Below, piece by piece: positions 15,645-23,020 of a DNA stretch of 64,000 nt. This DNA is from Phytopseudomonas punonensis (lineage in GTDB: Bacteria; Pseudomonadota; Gammaproteobacteria; Pseudomonadales; Pseudomonadaceae): positions 1-64,000 of the forward strand of contig NZ_FRBQ01000013.1 in assembly GCF_900142655.1 (NCBI RefSeq). Reading direction: 5' to 3'. The notes beneath the pieces were generated by a model that worked only from the letters and a program-made list of their open reading frames with translations, ran no database searches and had not been told where the DNA came from. A program made the position numbers and the translations under genes. Every line of letters starts with the position of its first letter. Positions within the stretch are counted from its first letter, which is position 1.

Positions 15645-18545
15645 TTAGCTCACGCTCCAGCGCACAGTGAACAGCGTTTGAGTACGGCTGGCACGATGCA
15701 GGCGTTTCTCCAGGGCATCGATAAGGGCATCTCGACGGGCTTCGATTTCGTCCTCCACGGAGAATATTTCTTGGCGTTGCCGACGTTGTTCGCCTTCTAC
15801 CTTGCGGATGTCATCCTGCAGTCGGCGTGCCTCGTCCATGCTCTGAGCGGTGCGGGCTTGCCGCTTCAGACCCTTTAGCTTGAGCTTGGTATCTTGCAGG
15901 GCTTGCTCGGCGGCGAGGATGCGGTCTTCTGCCCAGGCATCGAGTTTTTCGCGCTCTTGCTGGAAGAATTTGTCGTTCTGCTCCAACGCTTGGCTCAATG
16001 CGGCATCGATCTGGCGACGGGCATTACCATGCAGATCATCCGGTGGGGCGCTGTGAGTTGGCTCTGCAGTTGCACAGAGCTGGAAGAGTTTCTCGCAGGT
16101 TTCCTGGTCGAGGAGCTCGCCGCTATCGGCCATCGCGGTGAATACCAAGTGCTCTTCACGTTGAAAGCTATCGAGCTCCAGCAGGTTGAGCTGAAGCCAG
16201 CCTTGCTGACCGACCAGTTGCTCGATGACGCTGATGCGTGGGTTGCGGGCTTCGAGCCATTGCGCATAACTGAAGCGCAGAGTGGCTGTGGGGGCAGGAA
16301 CATTACGTCCCTGATCGAGTACGTATTCGCCCAGTGGGTGCGTCAGGCGGTAGATTCGGGTGTTTTCAATCTGAGCTTGTTTTGCCAGTTCGCCCTTGCG
16401 AATGAGCTGGTAATGCCCAGTTGCGATCTGGGGTAGGGGCGGTAGGCTGAGGTCGAAGGTCAGTAGGTTGCTGTCGAACCTGGCTTGTTCTGCCAGGATG
16501 TACTGGGTCAGCAGCCAAAACAGGCGAGTGATTCTGTCTAGCTGGCTTTCAGCGCGTTCTTTGTGGGTTTTGAGCAGGCTGTGGATGTCTGCATCGAAAT
16601 TTTCCAGCAGGAGCTTTTCGGTTTCCAGCATGCGTGCCTGGATATCCGCATCCAGTTCCGCGCGCAGGCTGGCGAAGGCGGCGTCGATCTCTTGAGGTGT
16701 GCGGCAGCAGTCGTAGATTTCGGCAATGCGTTTCTCGAAGTCGATGCCGGCTTCAATCCTGCCGAGCACTTGGTCAGACGCACCAAAGACGCCATCGAAC
16801 AGGTGAAACTTATCCTGCAGTAGCTCCAATACGCGCTGGTCTGCGGCATTGCGTTGGTTGAGGAAGTTGATCACAACCACGTCAAAGCGCTGGCCGTAGC
16901 GATGGCAACGACCAATACGTTGCTCTACACGCTGGGGGTTCCAGGGCAGGTCGTAGTTCACCACCAGGGAGCAGAACTGCAGGTTCACACCTTCGGCGGC
17001 TGCCTCTGTGGCGATAAGGATTTCAGCTTTATCGCGGAAATAGTCGATCAGCGCGGTGCGGCGGTCGATGGCGGGGGAGCCGGTGACACGGTCGCTGCCA
17101 TGGTAACGAGCCAGCCAGCGCTGATAGATGCCGGTAGCGGCTTCACCCTGATTGCCACCGCTGAAGGTGACAACCTTACCGGCGTGTCCATGCGCCTCAA
17201 GAAAACGAGCCAGGTATTCCTGGGTACGGCGTGACTCGGTAAAGATCACTGCTTTACGCGGTGCGCCCATACCGGACATGCGTGCAAAGCCTTGTTCCAG
17301 CGCGTTCAGAAGGGCGAAGGATTTTTGGTCTTCACGAATGCTGTGAGCGATTTCGATATAAACATCGAGCTCGGCGATTTCTTTACTCAGCAGCTCAAAG
17401 TCGACTTTGTTGGCTGTGTCATGGGCCTCGTAGTTGGCTGACTCTTCCGCTGCTTCGAGAAGGTCTTCCTCCAGGTCGTCTTCTTCAATCAGGTGCTCGA
17501 ACCATTCCTCATCGATACTCTGGCGATCCAGCAGCTTCTGTAAGCGGGCTTTAATCGCCTCTAGGGTGGCGAGAACGGCTTCAGTCGACGAGGCCAGCAG
17601 CTTGCGCAGAATAAGCGCGACGAGATGCTTCTGACGCTGTGGGAAGCCGTAGCTGAAGTCGCGGTGCAGATACGATGAGATGAGGTCGTAAAGCCGCTGC
17701 TCGTCATCGCTCGGGGTAAATGGTGTGGTCAGCGCATGGCGCTGGGTATAGGGCACGTACTCCAGAACATCCCTGCGCAGGGTGCGCTTGATAAAGGCCT
17801 GCAAACGGCGGCGCAAAGCTGCCAGGTCACCATCGGTGTTGTTGTACTGAGCGCGAAAGCTGCGCTCATCGCCGAAGATATCCTCGTCAATCAGCGAGCT
17901 GAGACCATACAGCTCCATCAGCGAATTCTGCAGCGGTGTAGCGGTCAGTAGGAGCTTGCGCCGTCCAGCCAGTGAGCGTTTGAGCGATTGACCGGTTTCA
18001 TTGCTTTTGCGATGGGCATTGCGCAGCTTGTGAGCTTCGTCGATGACGACTAAATCCCAGGGAATATTGCCCAGCTGCTCTTCCATACGTGCGGCAAAGT
18101 GGAGCGACATGATGCTGATAACATCGCGATCCAGCGGGTCGTAGATGCCATCCTGGCGAAGCTGTTTCCAGGTGCGGGCATCCAAGACCTGGGTGGGCAA
18201 ATTGAATTTTTCTGAAAGCTCCTGCGCCCATTGTTTGCGCAGCGCCGCTGGGCAGATGACCAAGAGACGACGGCGACGTTCGGCCCAGAGCTGGCCTAGA
18301 ACCAAGGCGGCTTCAATCGTTTTACCCAAGCCGACTTCGTCAGCCAGTATCACGCCTTTGCTCAGAGGGTTTTGTAGGGCAAAAAGGGCGGCATCAATCT
18401 GGTGTGGGTTGAGATCGACACTGGCATCGAACAGCGACTGGGAAAGCCGGTCTTCTTCGCTGGCTGCACGGCGGCGCGTCAGCTCCCAGGCGAAATACTT
18501 GGCGTGGTGGGGTGTGAGGCTGCTTGTGGGATTGAGCGTCGGCAT
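15645..18545 (-). CDS. SNF2-family helicase (HepA/DrmD-like)
   Basis: About 966 residues from the ATG at 18545, chosen because GAGGG lies six bases upstream; an ATG at 18593 would add 16. SNF2 motifs are clear: DEVGLGKT (~69-76), DEAH (~169-172), LLTATPLQNS, and in the second lobe VNYDLPWNPQRVEQRIGRCHRYGQ-type motif V/VI. The final ~150 residues are a long charged coiled coil. SNF2 enzymes of this kind move along DNA or displace proteins, and relatives (DrmD) belong to DISARM defence. It is the first gene of the operon leading to Fic, methyltransferase and Res. No other DISARM gene is present. Confidence 0.87.
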   Translation of the reverse strand: MPTLNPTSSLTPHHAKYFAWELTRRRAASEEDRLSQSLFDASVDLNPHQIDAALFALQNPLSKGVILADEVGLGKTIEAALVLGQLWAERRRRLLVICPAALRKQWAQELSEKFNLPTQVLDARTWKQLRQDGIYDPLDRDVISIMSLHFAARMEEQLGNIPWDLVVIDEAHKLRNAHRKSNETGQSLKRSLAGRRKLLLTATPLQNSLMELYGLSSLIDEDIFGDERSFRAQYNNTDGDLAALRRRLQAFIKRTLRRDVLEYVPYTQRHALTTPFTPSDDEQRLYDLISSYLHRDFSYGFPQRQKHLVALILRKLLASSTEAVLATLEAIKARLQKLLDRQSIDEEWFEHLIEEDDLEEDLLEAAEESANYEAHDTANKVDFELLSKEIAELDVYIEIAHSIREDQKSFALLNALEQGFARMSGMGAPRKAVIFTESRRTQEYLARFLEAHGHAGKVVTFSGGNQGEAATGIYQRWLARYHGSDRVTGSPAIDRRTALIDYFRDKAEILIATEAAAEGVNLQFCSLVVNYDLPWNPQRVEQRIGRCHRYGQRFDVVVINFLNQRNAADQRVLELLQDKFHLFDGVFGASDQVLGRIEAGIDFEKRIAEIYDCCRTPQEIDAAFASLRAELDADIQARMLETEKLLLENFDADIHSLLKTHKERAESQLDRITRLFWLLTQYILAEQARFDSNLLTFDLSLPPLPQIATGHYQLIRKGELAKQAQIENTRIYRLTHPLGEYVLDQGRNVPAPTATLRFSYAQWLEARNPRISVIEQLVGQQGWLQLNLLELDSFQREEHLVFTAMADSGELLDQETCEKLFQLCATAEPTHSAPPDDLHGNARRQIDAALSQALEQNDKFFQQEREKLDAWAEDRILAAEQALQDTKLKLKGLKRQARTAQSMDEARRLQDDIRKVEGEQRRQRQEIFSVEDEIEARRDALIDALEKRLHRASRTQTLFTVRWSVS

Positions 18546-18810
18546 CAATTGCCCTCGGTAATGTCCATGAGCCGAACGATGCAGATCCTGCATCCGGGGT
18601 TTGTGTTGGGTCGCTTAATTAAGCTGCGACTGCTGCCCAACTGTACCGATGTGATGAGTAGGTTTGTAGCTCTATTGCGCTGGCCGCCGTATCCCAACCA
18701 AGGGAGGATTACGATGCGCTTCTCCTGGTTGGGGCGTTGTCACTGCTATGGCCGGATCGCTCCGGAAGCCTACTGCTCGCCTGTTGCCATTTTTACAAAC
18801 AGCGCCCCAA

Positions 18811-18861
18811 GCCAGCCTACAAAACCTACAGAACCTGGTTTCGTAGGTTTTGTAGGCTGGC
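18811..18861. repeat. Perfect 19-bp inverted repeat
   Basis: GCCAGCCTACAAAACCTAC (18811-18829) and its exact complement (18843-18861) enclose 13 bases. It lies between the stop of the DUF3987 gene and the helicase start. It could end transcription of the DUF3987 gene (minus strand) but lacks a T-tract. A mobile palindrome or protein-binding site is equally possible. The rest of 18546-18899 shows no gene. Confidence 0.65.
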
Positions 18862-18899
18862 CTCACCGCTGTTTATGAAAATAATCCGCCAGGCTGAGA

Positions 18900-20405
18900 C
18901 TATTGTTTGCGCCAGACATAGCGTGTTGACGGGCGTCCACCTTTCTCGCCGGCGACCTCGTAGCCGACGATGTAGTTGTGCTCGATCAGGACGTTGAGTG
19001 CATTGTTGACCGCATCCAGAGAGTCGAGCCCTGTCCAGCCTTTCAGGCGTATCTCACGAGGGGTAAACGGCTCGGGTAATTTCTGCTGACGCTCCAGGAT
19101 CAACCGTGCCCCCAGTAGCGGGGCGTTGATTGCTGCGCCGTACAGCCGCTGAGCATGGCTCATCAGGTAGACCGCCCAGTCAATGGCGCGGGCAGTGGAC
19201 TCTGCACCCACGGCTTTCAGCCCACCTTCGATCAGTTCGAACAGTAGGGCTAAGCCCGCAATGGTTTTCGGCATTTTCAGACAATGAGATTGCAATGCCG
19301 GGTGAAGATTTTCGCTCCGACTTTGTTGCATGTGGCCGGTATACCAGGCGTTAAATATTTCCTGTGCCTCCGGGCTGAACCTGAGTGCAGTGCGAGGCTC
19401 GGCGGGTAGTCGATCGAGGTGGTCAATAATCCGTTCCACACATTCAGCGGCGGCTTTGTTCGGCCAGCGGTCGACCAGACACCAGTCACGGACATCGTCG
19501 GGGTAAACGGCGAGTTGCAGGCGCTGAATCAGGCCGTCATCCAGTTCGCCGCTGATCGCGGCGCTCACCAGGGATGCGATTCGTGAGGGTTGAATGCCGC
19601 CGATCAACGATAAACAACATGACTCGATGAATATGGTGCCTCGGCCGATACGGTCGTAGGTAAATGAGCCGTTGCCATCGAAGCACTCCAGGTAGAAGGC
19701 GCGCGCGACTGAGCCTTCCTCGCTTTGTATTGTTGCGAGCCAGCCCCCCAGCTCGTCACGCACGAGCAGCAGGCCGTTCGGGTTTTCGTTGAGTAGCTCG
19801 CCGAGCTTCTCGACCGTCGAGTCGTTGACGGTGTAGCGGCGCTGGACTGGAGTCTGCACGTCGCCGGAAACCTTAGTGAGTTCCTCCCGCGCTCCAATTT
19901 TGTCGCCGCTGCCAACAAGTTTTGTGGCCTTGCTCTTCGCGGCCTTGCGCTCGATATCCAGCAGCTCACTGTTGGTCCTGTACTCCTCCACCGCCATGTT
20001 GTGCTGTTTTCGCTCTCTTGTCTCCAAGGCGTCCAAGGGACGTAGCGCTTGTTTAAGCGCCGGTGTTTTCATCGCAGACGGCCGTCCGATGATGACGCCC
20101 CACTGGTTGGGAACGACTGTCCAATCATCGTGCTGTTTTGGATGGATGGTAAATTTGCGCCCGACCACTGCGCTGACAGCAACCACGAGCGCGACTCCAA
20201 CAAAATCTGGCGGACACTGGGTGCGCTCAGCGACATCCCAAACGTATTCCTGAAGAGCAGCAGGTAGTAGCTCCCCACGCCAGGGCATGACCCTGGCCAA
20301 CCCGCTCGGGAGCGGCTTTGGCACAATGCTTGGATTCAGGTATGAGGCAAGGGCCGGCTCGGGCATCTCTGCCAAGAACGACGGTATCTGCTCGTGTGTG
20401 GTCAT
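18900..20405 (-). CDS. DUF3987 (YfjI-like) ATPase, element replication or maintenance
   Basis: A 501-residue protein of the DUF3987 family, common in integrative elements and satellites in place of a replicative primase-helicase. A P-loop-like segment IIGRPSAMKTPAL lies near residue 105, a Walker B-like LLLVRDELGGWL near 220. A C-terminal winged-helix (FTPREIRLKGWTGLDSLDAVNNALNVLIEHNYIVGY) ends it. Its start overlaps the stop of the AlpA-like gene by four bases (ATGA), so both are translated together. The biochemical role of the family is not established. DNA unwinding for element replication is the usual guess. Confidence 0.8.
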   Translation of the reverse strand: MTTHEQIPSFLAEMPEPALASYLNPSIVPKPLPSGLARVMPWRGELLPAALQEYVWDVAERTQCPPDFVGVALVVAVSAVVGRKFTIHPKQHDDWTVVPNQWGVIIGRPSAMKTPALKQALRPLDALETRERKQHNMAVEEYRTNSELLDIERKAAKSKATKLVGSGDKIGAREELTKVSGDVQTPVQRRYTVNDSTVEKLGELLNENPNGLLLVRDELGGWLATIQSEEGSVARAFYLECFDGNGSFTYDRIGRGTIFIESCCLSLIGGIQPSRIASLVSAAISGELDDGLIQRLQLAVYPDDVRDWCLVDRWPNKAAAECVERIIDHLDRLPAEPRTALRFSPEAQEIFNAWYTGHMQQSRSENLHPALQSHCLKMPKTIAGLALLFELIEGGLKAVGAESTARAIDWAVYLMSHAQRLYGAAINAPLLGARLILERQQKLPEPFTPREIRLKGWTGLDSLDAVNNALNVLIEHNYIVGYEVAGEKGGRPSTRYVWRKQ

Positions 20406-20650
20406 TGGTCTTCTCGCTCGGCGAGATCCTGAGTGACTCCATCACGCTCGCTGATCTTGCTCTCCAGCCAGGCCTCCACCTCCGCGACGACGAAGTAGAC
20501 GCCAGCCTGTTTGCTCGGCCCAAATTTGATGGGACGAGGGAAGCTGGGATCGGTTTCGCGCAGCTTTTCGAGGCCGGAACGGCTTTTATCAAAGCAGTGC
20601 TGCAGAGAGGTGTGGCTGATCAGGTATTTCTTGGGGGCATGTGTCGGCAT
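20402..20650 (-). CDS. AlpA-like small DNA-binding regulator
   Basis: An 82-residue protein from the ATG at 20650 (MPTHAPKKYLISHTSLQHCF). The frame stays open further upstream, but that part has no sensible protein. The pattern SLQHCFDKSRSGLEKLRETDPSFPRPIKFGPSKQAG-VYFVVAEVEAWLE is the MerR/AlpA-type winged helix seen in front of DUF3987 genes. It would bind DNA and control excision or the DUF3987 message. It overlaps the next gene by four bases. Confidence 0.72.
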   Translation of the reverse strand: MPTHAPKKYLISHTSLQHCFDKSRSGLEKLRETDPSFPRPIKFGPSKQAGVYFVVAEVEAWLESKISERDGVTQDLAEREDQ

Positions 20651-20793
20651 GTGTGGGTCTCTGTGTGTAAGCCGACACAGATTTAATACCCCTGACAGAC
20701 CGCTGTGGCGCGATTTCAAACCGGAAAAGCGTCGGAAAACGTATTGTCGGTTGTTGCGTTGACGGCCGTGCCCTGCAGATGGGACATGGGCAG

Positions 20794-20816
20794 AGGAGGC
20801 TGTCATAAAGCTGGCA
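20794..20816. repeat. Right arm-type repeat of element 1
   Basis: Partner of the repeat at 711-733 (AGGAGGCTGTCATA shared, then AGCTG). Its place about 80 bases inside the internal att site mirrors the left copy, which supports 649-20919 as one element. Confidence 0.5.
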
Positions 20817-20844
20817 TAACCCAGCCAAAACAGCCCCAAAAGGC

Positions 20845-20880
20845 ACAAAAAAGGCACTTGCGATAATCGCTAAGTGCCTG
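20845..20880 (-). terminator. Terminator carried at the right end of element 1
   Basis: AGGCACTT (20852-20859) and AAGTGCCT (20872-20879) form a long stem. On the minus strand it is followed by six T. It sits immediately beyond the internal att copy in the ssrA direction, so it would have ended ssrA transcription when element 1 alone occupied the site. Confidence 0.7.
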
Positions 20881-20893
20881 ATTTGTATAACTT

Positions 20894-20919
20894 ATTTGGT
20901 GGAGCCGGGGGGATTTGAA
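20894..20919. repeat. Internal att site between the two elements
   Basis: The second copy of the 26-bp ssrA 3'-end sequence. No tmRNA body flanks it. It marks the junction of element 1 (left) and element 2 (right). Bases after it differ from ssrA (GAATCC instead of GAACCC). Confidence 0.86.
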
Positions 20920-21062
20920 TCCGTTTCAACTACTGCCTATAGCTGCCCATCTTCGACCAACGTGAGTAAATGCGCACCATCCGTCTTGTCGCTCCTGCCC
21001 ATGGCTGCCCTTTGCTGCCTAGCGTTTACGACGTTTTTTCGACACTATTTTTTGGTGTCGTA
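20920..21062. other. Left end of element 2, no gene; possible integrase arm sites
   Basis: GCTGCCCAT/GCTGCCC motifs occur near 20946, 20998 and 21004. A dyad CGACAC...GTGTCG lies at about 21040-21060, and TTTTTTCGACACT recurs near the right end (33136-33148, with a second TTTTTCGACACT following). These are candidate arm-binding sites for the element 2 integrase. Confidence 0.4.
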
Positions 21063-21090
21063 TTGACATCATCACGGCCATTTTTGTAAT
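21063..21090 (+). promoter_or_regulatory. Strong sigma-70-type promoter of the retron-like cassette
   Basis: TTGACA (21063-21068) is perfect for -35. TGTAAT (21085-21090) matches the -10 consensus in five of six bases, with a 16-bp spacer. Transcription would start near 21097, just upstream of the structured RNA region. Confidence 0.7.
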
Positions 21091-21096
21091 GTCTTC

Positions 21097-21360
21097 GTGC
21101 AGCCTCGGTTGCGCAGGTGTATCTCACCTGTCCTGCTCTTTAAAGTCACGTTACAAGGAAAGCGATGCCTTGAAGCTAGCTTCATGGCGATCCTTCGGGA
21201 TCATGACCGGCACCCCGGTTCCCTAGTGCGCGGATTGGCCTCTGGGCTGTATTGCAACGTCCGTTCTTAGCGACCTTTGTCTGGCGTAAAAACAGAGAGT
21301 CCACCTGAGTTAATAATATTGTTCCTTGTGCTTCAACTCTTGGTCTGGCGACAGGTGACA
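21097..21360 (+). ncRNA. Candidate retron non-coding RNA (msr-msd)
   Basis: No open frame of note. TCACCTGTC (21124-21132) pairs perfectly with GACAGGTGA (21350-21358), as a1/a2 ends do in retron RNA. Inside follow three hairpins in a row: GCCTTGAAG/CTTCATGGC (21167-21188, one mismatch), GATCC-TTCG-GGATC and ACCGG/CCGGT (to about 21220), typical of msr. About 130 AU-richer bases remain for the reverse-transcribed part, where I could not draw one dominant stem. CAGGTG near 21115 and CACCTG at 21302 offer competing pairings. A second pair (21144-21152 with 21416-21424) would give other ends. RT downstream supports the call. Exact ends and branching G are undetermined. Confidence 0.6.
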
Positions 21361-21391
21361 ATCGTCACTTGCATATCGAGAGGGTAATAAG

Positions 21392-21571
21392 ATGATAGTT
21401 GTCAATGTCGTCATCAACGTGACTGGTTGTAAAAAAGAGAGCATTCGCCCGGAAGTGGGAGACCGCCCCGAAGCGAAAAGGGTTAATTCAGGTGCAAAGT
21501 GGAAAGTAGCTGTTATAGCTGCCGTACCTTGGGTTGGTAAACTGCTTCATTACCTCTTCGGTGATGAGTAA
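21392..21571 (+). CDS. 59-residue small protein with hydrophobic C-terminus, retron cassette
   Basis: The ATG at 21392 is preceded by GAGAGGG ending seven bases upstream, the best ribosome-binding site in the cassette. The product begins MIVVNVVINVTGCKKE, has a charged middle (RPEVGDRPEAKR) and ends in an amphipathic to hydrophobic stretch KVAVIAAVPWVGKLLHYLFG plus DE. That segment could sit in or on the membrane. It lies between the RNA and the RT, 31 bases before the RT start. Position and type suggest the effector (toxin) or an RT partner of a retron, but I know no homologue. It is below usual gene-calling length limits. Confidence 0.6.
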   Translation: MIVVNVVINVTGCKKESIRPEVGDRPEAKRVNSGAKWKVAVIAAVPWVGKLLHYLFGDE

Positions 21572-21602
21572 TAGCTAACTGGTTCTCTGTTGTTTCTATG
21601 GA

Positions 21603-22793
21603 ATGGAGTTTATGGCGAAGGATAAGCCGTTTTATCCGCATGCACCTATATCAACGCTTGATGTTCTTGCTAAGAGTCTTGGCGTTTCACCTCAGGTGAT
21701 GTCTAAGCTTTCATCCTCTGCGGATGATTCATATACTGCGTTTTCAGTATCTTCAAAAAATAAAGATCGTACAGTTTATGATCCTAAGTACAATTTAAAA
21801 AAATTACAGAAAAGAATAAATTCTCGTATTTTCGAGCATGTTGTATTCCCTCAATATCTGCATGGCGGTATACGCGATGTCAGTCATTCTCGAGATTATA
21901 TAAATAACAGTCGCATTCATGCTGGCTCCCGAGTTCTAGTTAGTCTCGATATTAAAAATTTTTATGACAACATAAAGCGTGACAGTGTTTTTGATATTTT
22001 TAAGAGTTTCTTTAGATTTCCAGATGAGGTCTCAACTCTTCTTACCAATGTCGTCACAATGCGCGGCAAGGTTCCCCAAGGCGGTTGTACCTCTAGCTAT
22101 GTCGCCAATCTGATTTTTCATAACACCGAGTATTCTGTGGTTAGTTACCTCAGAAGTTTCGGGATTGAATATAGCCGCCTCTTAGATGATGTTACCCTGT
22201 CGTCATCTCACCCTATTCCACCTGAAAAACTTGAGCAGGCGATATCAAAGGTTGCCGGCATGTTTAAGCGCCATGGCCTCCGTGTTCATCCCCATAAAAA
22301 GAAAATTGAGTCATCTTCAGATAGCCGCAGCCCTTATGAGGTAACAGGTGTTTGGGTTGGCCACGGCGTTCCAAAAATACGGCGTAAAGACAGAGATTAC
22401 GCTCGCCAGCTTGTTTATATTTGTACGAAAGAATATCTGAAAGATTATACGTCTGATGCCTACCATGCGCTCTGGAATAAGAGCTCTGCCCATGTAGCTA
22501 GAATGACACGGCTTGATCATGCTCAGGCTCGACAGCTTCGTGATCGCCTATCCAAAATTCTTCCGCAGTATAGTGCTGCGCGAATCAAACAATTATCTTT
22601 TGAATACAAGAAGTTAATAAACCGTCCCGTTGCAGATGTTGCTACGTTGGGCTTTTCAAAGAGTTTTCATAAGTTAATTCATTCTATTGGTATACTTTCA
22701 AGAACCGATGCGCACTTGGCTCGTCATTATAGGAAATCGCTCAGGGCGAAATTTCCTCGCGTTCTGTCCAAGGCCGATCACTGGGGGATCTGA
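21603..22793 (+). CDS. Retron-type reverse transcriptase with RLLDD active site
   Basis: A 396-residue compact RT without maturase or endonuclease domain. Landmarks: LKKLQKRI (66-72) and HGGIRD (87-92) in the fingers; NSRIH (102-106), a variant of the retron NAxxH motif; motif A LDIKNFYDNI (D116); motif B PQGGCTSS (158-165); motif C RLLDDVTLS with catalytic DD at 195-196 but Leu instead of the Tyr of YxDD; and VTG (247-249), the retron-specific motif. A ~120-residue basic thumb follows. It would copy the adjacent RNA into branched ssDNA. Start: ATG at 21603 or 21612; TGGAG sits only three bases from the second. Stop overlaps the next start. The DNA is AT-rich versus the chromosome. Confidence 0.88.
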   Translation: MEFMAKDKPFYPHAPISTLDVLAKSLGVSPQVMSKLSSSADDSYTAFSVSSKNKDRTVYDPKYNLKKLQKRINSRIFEHVVFPQYLHGGIRDVSHSRDYINNSRIHAGSRVLVSLDIKNFYDNIKRDSVFDIFKSFFRFPDEVSTLLTNVVTMRGKVPQGGCTSSYVANLIFHNTEYSVVSYLRSFGIEYSRLLDDVTLSSSHPIPPEKLEQAISKVAGMFKRHGLRVHPHKKKIESSSDSRSPYEVTGVWVGHGVPKIRRKDRDYARQLVYICTKEYLKDYTSDAYHALWNKSSAHVARMTRLDHAQARQLRDRLSKILPQYSAARIKQLSFEYKKLINRPVADVATLGFSKSFHKLIHSIGILSRTDAHLARHYRKSLRAKFPRVLSKADHWGI

Positions 22794-23017
22794 TGGCAGT
22801 TGAAAATCAGGAGCTGGAGCGCGGCTTTGTCACTGTTTACAACGCATTTAAAGGCTTTGGATTTATCCGCAGGTCAAAAGGTAAAGATGTTTTCTTCTTT
22901 TACTCTGATCTCGTTGAAGGTCAGGAAGAGCTTATCCCGGGCGATATAGTCGAGTTTGAGGTTCGTATAGAATCACGAGGGCCCAAAGCATACAATCTCA
23001 GGCGGGCTGGTTCCTGA
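22793..23017 (+). CDS. Cold-shock-domain protein coupled to the RT
   Basis: A 74-residue single OB-fold cold-shock domain: FKGFGFIRR (RNP1-like) and DVFFFYSDL (RNP2-like) give the nucleic-acid face, with GDIVEFEV and a final PKAYNLR strand. Its ATG shares one base with the RT stop (TGATG), so it is translated as part of the same unit and probably meets the RT or its RNA/DNA product. Housekeeping cold-shock proteins stand alone, so this one is dedicated. Cold-shock-domain partners are among the accessory proteins described for retron classes, to my recollection. It ends three bases before the convergent stop of the next gene. Confidence 0.85.
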   Translation: MAVENQELERGFVTVYNAFKGFGFIRRSKGKDVFFFYSDLVEGQEELIPGDIVEFEVRIESRGPKAYNLRRAGS

Positions 23018-23020
23018 GAT

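Noticed and set aside
15645..18545. A DISARM system
   Set aside because: Only the SNF2 helicase recalls DrmD; DrmA, DrmB and DrmC are not present, and the methyltransferase is of the type III-like beta class.
21144..21424. AGTCACGTT (21144) paired with AACGTGACT (21416) as alternative ends of the retron RNA
   Set aside because: Also a perfect 9-bp pair, but its right arm lies inside the 59-codon gene and crosses the preferred pair. Kept only as an alternative to test.
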